Part shown: one piece after another, positions 7,328-16,623 of the stretch
How positions within the stretch are numbered: position 1 is the first letter of the stretch
How the letters are laid out: each line of letters opens with the position of its first letter
Assembly (NCBI GenBank): GCA_018268995.1
Contig: JAFDVL010000107.1
Coordinates: 1 to 49,837, forward strand
Reading direction: 5' to 3'
Origin: Acidobacteriota bacterium
Lineage (GTDB): Bacteria > Acidobacteriota > Blastocatellia > RBC074
DNA length: 49,837 nucleotides
Position numbers and translations under genes: made by a program
Notes under the pieces: generated by a model
Database searches by the model: none
What the model saw: the letters and a program-made list of their open reading frames with translations, nothing else
What the model was told of the DNA's origin: nothing

Positions 7328-8431
7328 TGGGTAATACAAATCCACATTTTCCTTCGTGATGAGTTTGTGTTCAATGTAGGCCATTGGGGGCACTGCTTCT
7401 CCGCCCAGAATTTTCAGGACGAGGGGAATAATTTGCTCGCCATATTTTTCCGGGAAAAAACCAACTGATCCCAACAGACAGGAGTTGGGCTTGGATAATT
7501 CCTTGCGGGCCTCTTTCGTAGCATCGTGCCCGACGACAACTGTGTTTTTATTGGTACGGCCTGTATCTCTGATTGCCTTCAGCGCACCAATTGTCGCAGG
7601 GTCGTGAATGGCTGCAATCAGAATTCTATCTGTTGGGGGAAGATCGCTTAAAAATTCCTTTGTGATCTGCCGACTTTTATGCTCATCACCACCACAATCC
7701 AAGTGCAGAATCGCTGATTCCGATAGCTTGCCAATTATTTCCTGAATGCCATTCAAGGCCCCAGTCATCCTGGCCTGTGGAATTGCTCCGGCAATCGGCA
7801 GCTCCAGCAACAGGACTTTATTAACTTTCTGTTTCCACTTGTCTCTTGCGTATTCCCCCAATGCGCGACCTGCGATGAGGCCCGCTTGATAATTATTCAC
7901 CCCGAAAAACACCGCACCCGGCTGTGGAATATCAATCGCCAGGCACGGAATTTTCGCCTCTGCAAAGGTATGTGCAATGACAGGTGCAACTCTTTCATTG
8001 ACCTGAAATTCAATGACAAAATCAACTCCCTGTTTGACGAACATTTCCGCGTTATTTCGCGCAATATCCTCGCTGTATTCATTGTCCAGGATAAGCAATT
8101 GCACGCCATGACGTTCGGCTGCTTCCTCCATCCCGCTCAGTACATCCAGCGAAAATTGAAACTGACTGGTTTGTAATGCAAACCCGACGCGATAGCGTTG
8201 AGACCGGTTGATTCGATGGAACTTTTTTGAGCCGCTGATTTTTCGCACCCAGCCTTTTTGCTCAAGTGTGTGCAGCAGCCGAAATGCATGGCTGGGCGAC
8301 AGGTTGGTTCGTCGAGCAATCTCAGAAAGCGTTAGCTCATCTTCCGGTTTCCCAAAAGTATCTAAGACATCCAGTGCTTTGGCGACAACCTCAACAAAGT
8401 ATTTGTTCGTTCCGTTGGATTTGTTGCTCAT
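7316..8431 (-). CDS. Chimeric transcriptional regulator: IclR-type winged helix plus periplasmic-binding-protein sensor
   Basis: A 371-residue cytoplasmic protein without a signal peptide. Residues of about 10-80 match an IclR-type winged helix (VVAKALDVLDTF, then LTLSEIARRTNLSPSHAFRLLHTLEQKGW). Residues of about 82-371 match the type I periplasmic binding fold used by RbsB and LacI-family sensors, with recognisable strands LLILDNEY, FVIEFQVN, PCLAIDIPQPGAVFFGVNN and VVVGHDATKEA. IclR proteins normally carry a GAF-like effector domain, while this sensor is usually joined to a LacI helix-turn-helix, so the architecture is mixed. It is divergent from the first TonB receptor across 222 bases and is the best candidate for local control of the pectin locus by a sugar ligand. 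The 3' end overlaps rfbD by 12 bases tail to tail. Confidence 0.8.
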   Translation of the reverse strand: MSNKSNGTNKYFVEVVAKALDVLDTFGKPEDELTLSEIARRTNLSPSHAFRLLHTLEQKGWVRKISGSKKFHRINRSQRYRVGFALQTSQFQFSLDVLSGMEEAAERHGVQLLILDNEYSEDIARNNAEMFVKQGVDFVIEFQVNERVAPVIAHTFAEAKIPCLAIDIPQPGAVFFGVNNYQAGLIAGRALGEYARDKWKQKVNKVLLLELPIAGAIPQARMTGALNGIQEIIGKLSESAILHLDCGGDEHKSRQITKEFLSDLPPTDRILIAAIHDPATIGALKAIRDTGRTNKNTVVVGHDATKEARKELSKPNSCLLGSVGFFPEKYGEQIIPLVLKILGGEAVPPMAYIEHKLITKENVDLYYPSIH

Positions 8432-8508
8432 TGTTTTCGTAGCGAGAAATTGTACGGTGTAAAGACCTCATTACTCTAACTTGCACATGACGTGAACGCA
8501 AGACCAAA

Positions 8509-8523
8509 TTTTACTGGGTAAAA
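8509..8523. promoter_or_regulatory. Palindrome in the regulator/TonB receptor divergent region
   Basis: TTTTAC-TGG-GTAAAA is a perfect inverted repeat with six-base arms, placed between the divergent regulator and receptor genes. It is a plausible operator for the IclR-PBP regulator. A second imperfect hairpin (GACAA-TTCG-TTGTC at 8598-8611, flanked by GATGG/CCATC arms) lies nearer the receptor start. No -10/-35 pair stands out. Confidence 0.35.
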
Positions 8524-8653
8524 AAATGTTTTGTCTCAGTGGAAAGATAATTGACTTGTTGCAGCAGCTATGTTCCACTAGATGATGGATGTCATTCGAC
8601 AATTCGTTGTCCTAAATTCAATGTCCATCAATCAGTAGCAGGGAAGAGGCTTT

Positions 8654-11600
8654 ATGAGAGGTCTAATGCGATTTGCAATCGTTTGTATCATGGCGATGTT
8701 ATTTATTACGCAAGCGGCTGCCCAAACGAATCGAGGTGGTGTGAGCGGTACGGTGACAGATGCAACTGGTGCAGTGATACCGGGAGCGAAAGTTACTGTT
8801 ACTAACTTAGGTACGAATCAATCACAACAACTTGTCACGAGCGCTGATGGAACCTATTCCGCATTGTCATTGGAGCCCGTAGTTTATCGCATTACAGTCG
8901 AGGCCAATGGATTCAAAAAGGCAATTGTAGATAAGGTTAAGGTTGATACTTCAGCGACAGCAACGATCAATGTGACATTGGAAGCCGGAGCCGTGGAGAA
9001 TACAATTACCGTGACGGCTGAGGCTGCGCTACTGAATACCGAATCCGGGACAACTTCAAAAACAATTGGGGAACGTCAAATTCAAGATGTACCGCTCAGC
9101 AATCGCAGTGTGCTTGACCTTGCTCTAACTGCTCCGAATGTTTCAGGTGATGCAGGGAGTGAAGACCCGGATGTTACCTCAGGTCAACCCGTCCCCGGCT
9201 TTAATTTAAGCCTGAATGGCGGGCGTGCAGGCAGCACAGCAATTTTGGCAGATGGCGTGAATAACACGGGTGTCGGCGTTGCGCGCGCAGTGGTCAGCTT
9301 TACTCCCGAAACCGTTCAAGAGTTCACTGTGCAAACATCCGCGTATTCGGCTGAATATGGTCGTACCGGTGGTGGAGTGATCAGCGCAACGACGAAATCT
9401 GGAACAAACCAATTCAATGGCGTGGCCTTGTTCTATCATCGTAACCCAGCCACGAATGCACAGAAATGGACGACTTCAACCTTGCGGCCACCGAATAATC
9501 TGCGCTATTCGCAAGGCTCATTCACGATTGGTGGCCCGGTCTGGTTGCCCAAAAAAGTGTTTGGCCCAATGAGCTACGATGGCCATGATAAGACGTTTTT
9601 CTTTTTTGCCTATGAGCCACGATGGCGTCGTGATTTTGTGGTCACAGACACGCTGCTCCCAACGGCTGCAATGCGAGCCGGAGATTTTAGCGGACTTTCC
9701 CGAATCTCGAATGGTTGGGTTCCGACCGCAGACCTGGCCAAATTTCCACAGATTCCCGTTACCAGTACAGAAACCAGAATCTTTCAGCAATTCAATGTCG
9801 TGAATGGCAAATATGTGCCTATCGTCCTTGGCACAGGACAGCTTTTTACTCAATTCTCTGGCAATAAAATCCCCGCCAATATGATGGACCCGGTTGCGGT
9901 TCGCGCCTTGGACTTTCTACCACGTGCGGGTAATTACTTTATCAATGACGCTGGTTTACTCTCCAACTTTGTCGTCAATCGCTTCGTTCAGCAGGACGAG
10001 ACGCGCTATACGCTTCGACTTGATCATCAATTAACCCAAAAAGATCGCCTGAGTTTTCGCTTTACGAAGGTCCCAGCCGTTGGGGTACGCGGATTTGGCA
10101 GTGATGTAAATGGTAACTCTGCTGCCTGGAGCAATTCCAAACAATCCGTCATTACGCATACACGCATCTTTACGCCGACCTTGATTAACGAATTGCGCGT
10201 TAATTACACACGGGGCGTTTTCAGCGAGGATTTCTCGCCGGAATACTCCATCAAAACCGGAAAAAATCTAGCGACTGAGCTGGGGCTTCCAAGCCTGACC
10301 ACAGGTGGAATGCCGCTTTTTAACGTCAGTGCCGATGGCCCGAACGCGTTTGCTTCGATTGGGTCTTCTGGTTCGACCAATAACTTCAATGTCGAGGAAC
10401 GTTACAACATCAACGACATCGTAAATTGGACGCATGGCTCGATGAGTTGGAAGTTCGGGACAGACCTGAATTACGAATTGCTGAATGTGACTCCTTTCTT
10501 TGGAGCCTCTGGCGGTCGTTGGGATTTCCGCGTGCTCAATACAAGCAACAATCGCGGAACAAACGCAGCAAATGGTGGTATCACTTGGGCCAGCTATTTG
10601 ATTGGTGTTCCCAATGCGGTGCAAGCGCGCCCGGTGCTAATTCCTTACTATTATCGGTGGAAATCCAGCGCGTTTTTTGTGCAGGATGATTGGAAGGTGA
10701 AGCCGAATCTAACACTCAATATGGGCTTGCGGTACTCGTTGCAACTGCCACGATCTGAAAAATACAATCGGCAGGGTGTGTTCCGTCCTGACTTGGCGCA
10801 ATCTGTGCAATTGACAGATGTGCAACGCCGCGCGATTGCGACGGGATTGGGTATTGCGACGACCGCAGCAATTCCAGCTACCGTTCCAACCACTGTGTTG
10901 ATTCCCCCCTTCGCGTATTCGGGGCGTGGTGGTCGGTCACGGTATCTGTTGCCGATTCAGTACAAAGATTTCGAGCCTCGATTTGGCTTTGCCTGGAGTC
11001 CAACGCAATTCGCCTGGATGCGTGAACACCATTTCGTAATTCGTGGCGGTTACGGCTTGTCGCATGCGCCACTCAACGGGCAAAATCGGACGCCAAGCCC
11101 GGATTTCGGGACGTTCAGTGGCTTGACAACAACCGCCAACGGTTCGTCCAGTTCGACTGATCCCACCCAGCCATTTCGTTTGTCTGGCGTCTACCCGCTT
11201 TACTTGAATCAAACGCCGGAACAGGTTCTGGCAATTCCTCAGGATGGCCTTGTTTATACCAATAGCCTCGGTATTCCCGGCTTTGCGTTGTTTGGCAATC
11301 AGGCCACCCCGTACACGCAGAACTGGAATCTTTCGATGTCGTGGGAGATTGCGAAAAATACGGTGGTTGAAGTGGCCTATGTTGGCAACAAGGGAACTCA
11401 TTTGTTTTCACAACGCATCAACATCAATCCGCGCGATCTGGATTTTGTCGAAGCATTGGAAGGCAGTAATTTAAGCGCTGACACGACGTTCAATGATCCG
11501 CTTGGACGACGCTCATTGACAGGTTCGGTCTTAACGATTACGCGTGGCAACGTTGGCAGCAAGTATTTCGGCTTTAATAATCTCTCAGGTTTGTTTGATG

Positions 11601-12706
11601 CTTCCGTCAACAGCATCCGGCATGCGGCGTACATTGACGTGCGACGGCGGATTCGCAACGGCTTGTCCTTCACCTGGAATTACACCTACGGAAAATCCAT
11701 TGACGAGGCTTCAGATTCAAGCCCGGAAACACGCACGCTTTCGACGCCTACCACCACTGGCAGTCACATCACGTTCGGTGCGCCGCGCAGCCTGGATCGT
11801 TCGATCTCATCCTTTGACATCAAGCATACGATGAGTTCGACTGTGATTTTTGATTTGCCCTTTGGCCGTGGACGCAAACTGTTTTCAAGTGCTAACAAAG
11901 CGGTTGATGCTGCAATCGGTGGTTGGACATTGACCAGCCTCTTCCGCTTGCAGGGGGGATTCCCCTTTTTGCCAACGCTGGTTGATGGAAATCGTTTGAG
12001 TTCGGATATTACACACACGATTCGACCTGACCTGGTGCCCGGTGTGCCTTTGAAAAATCCATTGTGGAGGCGGGATTGTCCGGTGGGAACATTGTGCGAA
12101 CCTTACATTAACCCGGCAGCTTTTACACGTCCGGCCAAAGGCTCCCTCGGCACCGCCCCGCGCACGCTTGATCTACGTGGGCCAATGCAGCGATTTTTTG
12201 ATCTTTCTGTCCAGAAGGATTTCAAGCTGAGCGGCGATGGCAAACGAAAGATTCAATTCCGCGTGGATGCCATCAATGTTTTGAATAGTCCGATCTTCCG
12301 CACTGTTTCCGGCAATGGCAGTACCGCAAATGACTTTATGGCCTTGCCTGATGAAACTCCGCTTACGGCAGCGGATTATGATGCCTGGGCGCGGGCGAAT
12401 GGAAAGCCCGTTTCGACGGGAACGACTGATCCAAATCTGGTCAGAGTGCAAAACTTTATTGTGAATGCTCGTTTGCCTGTCACCCCAGGCACGACCGCAA
12501 CGACGGGAGCATTGCCATTGGATTACTATGCGGGGATCAAGTTACCGCAGGGCTTTGCAACAAGGGATGCGAACACATTCGACATCACCACGCTGGAAGG
12601 GTTTAAATTGTATCGGTTACGCCGCGCCTATCAAACAGGCTTTGGCAATTTGCGCGAATTACAATTGCCGCGCTACCTTCAGTTTGGGCTAAAAATCTAC
12701 TTTTAA
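8654..12706 (+). CDS. TonB-dependent receptor, Oar-like, with N-terminal carboxypeptidase-regulatory domain
   Basis: A 1350-residue outer-membrane protein. A signal peptide of about 23 residues ends QAAAQ. A carboxypeptidase-regulatory-like beta-sandwich follows at about 28-115 (GVSGTVTDATGAVIPGAKVTV, then NGFKKAIVDK). A plug domain covers about 120-240 with VPLSNRSVLDLA and EYGRTGGGVISATTKSGTN. The rest is a long beta-barrel ending in an aromatic-terminated strand (LQFGLKIYF), as expected for BamA-dependent insertion. Such receptors bind and import large substrates with energy from TonB-ExbBD. GGGAAGAGG precedes the ATG at 8654. Its place at the head of the pectin locus suggests uptake of pectin-derived oligosaccharides. 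No SusD partner is present, as is usual in Acidobacteria. Confidence 0.9.
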   Translation: MRGLMRFAIVCIMAMLFITQAAAQTNRGGVSGTVTDATGAVIPGAKVTVTNLGTNQSQQLVTSADGTYSALSLEPVVYRITVEANGFKKAIVDKVKVDTSATATINVTLEAGAVENTITVTAEAALLNTESGTTSKTIGERQIQDVPLSNRSVLDLALTAPNVSGDAGSEDPDVTSGQPVPGFNLSLNGGRAGSTAILADGVNNTGVGVARAVVSFTPETVQEFTVQTSAYSAEYGRTGGGVISATTKSGTNQFNGVALFYHRNPATNAQKWTTSTLRPPNNLRYSQGSFTIGGPVWLPKKVFGPMSYDGHDKTFFFFAYEPRWRRDFVVTDTLLPTAAMRAGDFSGLSRISNGWVPTADLAKFPQIPVTSTETRIFQQFNVVNGKYVPIVLGTGQLFTQFSGNKIPANMMDPVAVRALDFLPRAGNYFINDAGLLSNFVVNRFVQQDETRYTLRLDHQLTQKDRLSFRFTKVPAVGVRGFGSDVNGNSAAWSNSKQSVITHTRIFTPTLINELRVNYTRGVFSEDFSPEYSIKTGKNLATELGLPSLTTGGMPLFNVSADGPNAFASIGSSGSTNNFNVEERYNINDIVNWTHGSMSWKFGTDLNYELLNVTPFFGASGGRWDFRVLNTSNNRGTNAANGGITWASYLIGVPNAVQARPVLIPYYYRWKSSAFFVQDDWKVKPNLTLNMGLRYSLQLPRSEKYNRQGVFRPDLAQSVQLTDVQRRAIATGLGIATTAAIPATVPTTVLIPPFAYSGRGGRSRYLLPIQYKDFEPRFGFAWSPTQFAWMREHHFVIRGGYGLSHAPLNGQNRTPSPDFGTFSGLTTTANGSSSSTDPTQPFRLSGVYPLYLNQTPEQVLAIPQDGLVYTNSLGIPGFALFGNQATPYTQNWNLSMSWEIAKNTVVEVAYVGNKGTHLFSQRININPRDLDFVEALEGSNLSADTTFNDPLGRRSLTGSVLTITRGNVGSKYFGFNNLSGLFDASVNSIRHAAYIDVRRRIRNGLSFTWNYTYGKSIDEASDSSPETRTLSTPTTTGSHITFGAPRSLDRSISSFDIKHTMSSTVIFDLPFGRGRKLFSSANKAVDAAIGGWTLTSLFRLQGGFPFLPTLVDGNRLSSDITHTIRPDLVPGVPLKNPLWRRDCPVGTLCEPYINPAAFTRPAKGSLGTAPRTLDLRGPMQRFFDLSVQKDFKLSGDGKRKIQFRVDAINVLNSPIFRTVSGNGSTANDFMALPDETPLTAADYDAWARANGKPVSTGTTDPNLVRVQNFIVNARLPVTPGTTATTGALPLDYYAGIKLPQGFATRDANTFDITTLEGFKLYRLRRAYQTGFGNLRELQLPRYLQFGLKIYF

Positions 12707-12859
12707 TTACGATCATTTGCTAGCTGGGTAATGAAAGCGCTCCGGCGCAGTTCTCGAAAAGACAATTGAATATTGTGTTTGCATCGAAGCGGTAGACATC
12801 TTGCTCTACATCGCGTTTCGCGACTGCAAATATTTCTTTCACTACATTGGAGGCGTTTT

Positions 12860-15800
12860 ATGAACTCATGCTTAGTTCGACTCAAATCGTTGAATGCCGC
12901 CTTGTTGTCCTTGTTTTTATTGTTGATAGTTTCTTGCACAACAATTTACGCACAGGAGGCGCGCGGTTCAATTACAGGCACGGTCAAAGATGCGACGGGT
13001 GCCATTGTTCCCAATGCACAGGTGGTCATCACCAATACGGCAATGGGAACCAAAGTTACTTTGCAATCAAATGATTCTGGTCTATTCCAGGCGCACTATC
13101 TTATTCCGGGCACTTATCAGGTGATGGCCGAGCTCAAAGGATTCAAGAAATATATCCGCGACGGCATCGTGTTGCAGGTGAATGATACGCTTGAAATTAA
13201 CCTCACCCTGGAAATCGGAGAAGTCGGCGAAACTGTAACTGTCACCGCAGATGCACCCGCCCTGGAAACCTCATCCGGCTCAATGGGGCAGGTGATTGAC
13301 TCTCGCCGCGTGGCGGAACTTCCGATTCCGCACGGCGATCCGTTCAAGCTGATTGGCTTGGCGGCAGGCGTTTCGTTTTCGCGCGATTTACGTCTGGATC
13401 GTCCATTTGAACCAACGCACATCGTTGGCTATTCGATTGACGGAACGCGAGCCAATCGCAGCGATGTTATGATTGACGGCGTGCCCAGCACTTCGACTGC
13501 CAATGCTGGTGAAGTGATTGCTTCCTTTGTGCCGCCGCAGGATTTAGTGCAGGAATTCAAGGTGCAAACCGCAACGTTCGATGCCCAGTTTGGTAATACC
13601 GAAGGTGGCGTTACAAACATCAGCATCAAGTCGGGGACGAACAGTTTACACGGCACAGCCTACTGGACAAAGATGGCTCCGTCACTGTTCGCAAATGATT
13701 TCTTTGCGAATAAGGCGCGAACGCCACTCGCCGATTTTAATTATGACCGTTATGGTGGAACGGTCGGCGGCCCGGTGTGGATTCCGAAGGTTTACAACGG
13801 TAAGAACAAAACGTTTTTCATGTATGGCGTCGAAAGTATTCCCGAATCGCGTCCGCGCAATAACGGAACCCCAGCAATTCCGTCAGAGAAAATGCGCAAC
13901 GGCGATTTTTCGGAATTGCTGGCAGCGAACGCCGCATATCAACTCTACAATCCGTTTTCAGCTCGTGCCGAGGGCAGCCGCATTCGTCGCGATCCTTTTT
14001 ATTGCGACGCCGCGGGCAATCCTACTGCCCTGAATCCGAACAAGACGCAAGTCGTAGGAACGCCTTGCAACAAGCTTCCTTCCGCCTTGATCAATCCGAT
14101 TTCTCGCAAGTTTGTGGATACTTATCTACCAAAGCCGACGACTGCGGGAGCGGCAGACGGAACAGGGAACTTCACACAGGCTGACTTGCTGGAACAGATC
14201 AAATACCTGTCGAATACTATCCGCATTGATCACGTGATCAACGATAAGCATCGCGTCTTCGGGCGTGCCAGCTGGTACAACCGTGATAGCAACTACAACA
14301 ATTACTATCGCAACATCGCCACTGGTGAATACTTCCTTTTCAAATCACGACAAGGCACCTTCGATCACGTTTGGACGGTATCGCAGACAATGGTGCTGAA
14401 TACGCGATATGGCTATAACCGCTTCATCCGTGGCACCAACTCCAACCCCGGAAATCGCGGATTTGATCTCGCCAGCCTCGGATTCCCTTCGTATTACAAT
14501 ACCCTGATTCCTGAAGACACGCGGCGCTTCCCGCGCTTTGACATCAATGGATACCAGGGCACAGCGGTGGGCGGTGAATTGCGTCCGACTGACACGCATT
14601 CATTCACCTCCACGATGAATCAATCACTCGGCAAGCACTCGTTGAAATACGGCGTGGAATTTCGCGCGTACCGCGAAACGGATAAGTTTTTCGGTAATAA
14701 CCAAACCGGTCAATTCGTATTTGGTTCCAACTGGACGCGCGGGCCACTCGACAACACGGCGATCCCCAGCGATCTGGGATTCTCTTTCGCCTCGTTCCTG
14801 TTAGGCTTGCCGACAAGTGGCGCAATTGCAATCCCGGCTAATTATGCTGAGCAATCCACGACCACTGGAATCTTCATTCACGATGACTGGAAGGTGAATC
14901 AGAAGCTGACCTTGAATATCGGATTGCGCTACGAAATCGAAGGCGCGTTAACCGAACGTTATAACAAGAGCGTTCGGGGCTTCGATGCAGCAGCCACGCA
15001 ATCCATCGAATCAGCAGTGAAAGCGAATCTGCTGAAAAATCCTGTCCAAGGCGTAGATCCAAATACATTCTTCGTTCGTGGCGGTTTGACCTTTGCGGGT
15101 GTCAATGGTGCGCCACGCGGCTTATATGAAACGCCGAAAAAGAATTTCATGCCACGCTTTGGTTTTGCCTATAAGCTCACCGATAAAACGGTTATTCGTG
15201 GCGGCTACGGCATCTTCTTCGGCTTCCTCGGTCAGCGTCGCGGTGATGTCAACCAGATTGGGTTCAGCACAAACGTTCCCCTGAACGTAACGCTTAATAA
15301 TGGTCTGACATTCCTTGAAACGCTCAGCAATCCGTTTGAAACGTACAAGGCTGGATTACCTGCTCCATTGGGTGCATCCGAAGGTATTCGGACGTTCCTC
15401 GGACAGGGCATCTCGTTCTACAATCCACGCCCACTTTCGCCCTATAACCAACGCTGGGAGCTAAGCATTCAGCGTGAACTCGGATCCGGTGTGGTTGCGG
15501 ATGTGGCTTATGTCGGTAATCGTGGCACTCACGCTGAAATCACGCGCAACATCAATGCGCTTCCAAATCAGTACCTGAGCACCAGCACGACGCGCGACAA
15601 TACAACCAACTCGTATCTCGGTGCATTGGTGACAAATCCTTTTGCTGGCCAAATGCCCGCAAGTGCTGGCGCGGCCTTCCGCTCCGCCACTATTGCACGC
15701 TCGCAGCTGTTACGCCCGTTCCCACAGTTCGGTGACATCAACACCACGAACAATGATGGATACTCGTGGTATCACTCGTTACAAGCCAACGTCAACAAGC

Positions 15801-16456
15801 GTTTCGGTCAAGGGTATACGCTCGGTATGAGCTACACCTGGTCGAAATTTATGGAAGCGATTTCATACCTGAACGCAGCTGACCCACTCCCCACAGAAAC
15901 GATCTCCGATTTTGATCGGACGCATCGCTTCACGATGAACGGCATCTATGAATTGCCTTTTGGTAAGGGGCGTCGCTTCCTGTCCACTGTGAACTCGTTC
16001 GGATCGTATTTCATCAGTGGCTGGCAGGTTTCGGGAATCTACCAATATCAAAGCGGCTCGCCGATTGGCTTTGGGAATATCTTCTTTACTGGCAACTTTA
16101 ACGATATTCCGTTGCCCAGCGATCAACGAACCGTGGATCGTTGGTTCAATACCAACGCCGGGTTTGTGACAGCTTCCGCTTCGCAGCCCGTAAGTAACGT
16201 GCGAACATTCCCGTTGCGACTGAGCAATGTACGAACCCTGCCGATCAATAACATTGATCTATCTGTTATTAAGAAAACGCAGCTTTGGGAAGGGAAGAAT
16301 TTGGAATTTCGGGCGGAGTTTATCAATGCCTTCAATCATCCATTGCTTCCTGCGCCAAATACAAGCGTCACGCAGGCGTCCTTCGGGCAGATCATCGCCA
16401 GTAATCAGGCGAACTATCCACGCCGCATTCAGTTGACAGTGAAGTTTGTCTTTTAG
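12860..16456 (+). CDS. Second TonB-dependent receptor, Oar-like
   Basis: A 1198-residue paralogue of the upstream receptor with the same plan: signal peptide (about 1-32, ending TTIYAQ), carboxypeptidase-regulatory domain (ARGSITGTVKDATGAIVP), plug (about 120-240, with QFGNTEGGVTNISIKSGTN) and a barrel closing with LTVKFVF. The start at 12860 is chosen because TTGGAGG stands just upstream; an in-frame start at 12773 would bury the signal peptide. The two receptors diverge strongly in the barrel, so they probably recognise different oligosaccharides rather than being a recent duplication. A strong hairpin follows the stop and separates this gene from the enzyme genes. Confidence 0.9.
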   Translation: MNSCLVRLKSLNAALLSLFLLLIVSCTTIYAQEARGSITGTVKDATGAIVPNAQVVITNTAMGTKVTLQSNDSGLFQAHYLIPGTYQVMAELKGFKKYIRDGIVLQVNDTLEINLTLEIGEVGETVTVTADAPALETSSGSMGQVIDSRRVAELPIPHGDPFKLIGLAAGVSFSRDLRLDRPFEPTHIVGYSIDGTRANRSDVMIDGVPSTSTANAGEVIASFVPPQDLVQEFKVQTATFDAQFGNTEGGVTNISIKSGTNSLHGTAYWTKMAPSLFANDFFANKARTPLADFNYDRYGGTVGGPVWIPKVYNGKNKTFFMYGVESIPESRPRNNGTPAIPSEKMRNGDFSELLAANAAYQLYNPFSARAEGSRIRRDPFYCDAAGNPTALNPNKTQVVGTPCNKLPSALINPISRKFVDTYLPKPTTAGAADGTGNFTQADLLEQIKYLSNTIRIDHVINDKHRVFGRASWYNRDSNYNNYYRNIATGEYFLFKSRQGTFDHVWTVSQTMVLNTRYGYNRFIRGTNSNPGNRGFDLASLGFPSYYNTLIPEDTRRFPRFDINGYQGTAVGGELRPTDTHSFTSTMNQSLGKHSLKYGVEFRAYRETDKFFGNNQTGQFVFGSNWTRGPLDNTAIPSDLGFSFASFLLGLPTSGAIAIPANYAEQSTTTGIFIHDDWKVNQKLTLNIGLRYEIEGALTERYNKSVRGFDAAATQSIESAVKANLLKNPVQGVDPNTFFVRGGLTFAGVNGAPRGLYETPKKNFMPRFGFAYKLTDKTVIRGGYGIFFGFLGQRRGDVNQIGFSTNVPLNVTLNNGLTFLETLSNPFETYKAGLPAPLGASEGIRTFLGQGISFYNPRPLSPYNQRWELSIQRELGSGVVADVAYVGNRGTHAEITRNINALPNQYLSTSTTRDNTTNSYLGALVTNPFAGQMPASAGAAFRSATIARSQLLRPFPQFGDINTTNNDGYSWYHSLQANVNKRFGQGYTLGMSYTWSKFMEAISYLNAADPLPTETISDFDRTHRFTMNGIYELPFGKGRRFLSTVNSFGSYFISGWQVSGIYQYQSGSPIGFGNIFFTGNFNDIPLPSDQRTVDRWFNTNAGFVTASASQPVSNVRTFPLRLSNVRTLPINNIDLSVIKKTQLWEGKNLEFRAEFINAFNHPLLPAPNTSVTQASFGQIIASNQANYPRRIQLTVKFVF

Positions 16457-16484
16457 TTCTCATTACTGACCTTAACAGGCTTGT

Positions 16485-16550
16485 CGTGGCAAGCGCAGTC
16501 GTTTGAAAGAAGGGAAACCAAATTTCAGACGATTGCACTTGCCACGTTTT
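16485..16550 (+). terminator. Strong terminator-like hairpin between receptor and GH88
   Basis: Arms at 16485-16508 and 16523-16546 form a 24-base-pair stem with one mismatch and two G:U pairs around a 14-base loop, followed by TTTTGTCTT. This is a good intrinsic terminator or attenuator and would reduce readthrough from the receptors into the enzymes. A weak TTGACT...TACAGA pair (15-base spacer, 16554-16580) after it could restart transcription. Confidence 0.7.
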
Positions 16551-16623
16551 GTCTTGACTGCAATCACGTCTGCATACAGACTCACCCACTCATCTAACAA
16601 CAATATTCCTTGGAGGAAAGAGA

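Noticed and set aside
7896..8176. Small open frames on the plus strand inside the regulator gene
   Set aside because: They are shadows of the IclR-PBP regulator, which shows continuous family similarity on the minus strand.
16554..16580. TTGACT...TACAGA as a promoter for GH88
   Set aside because: The spacer is only 15 bases and the -10 is weak; mentioned with the terminator but not listed as a feature.
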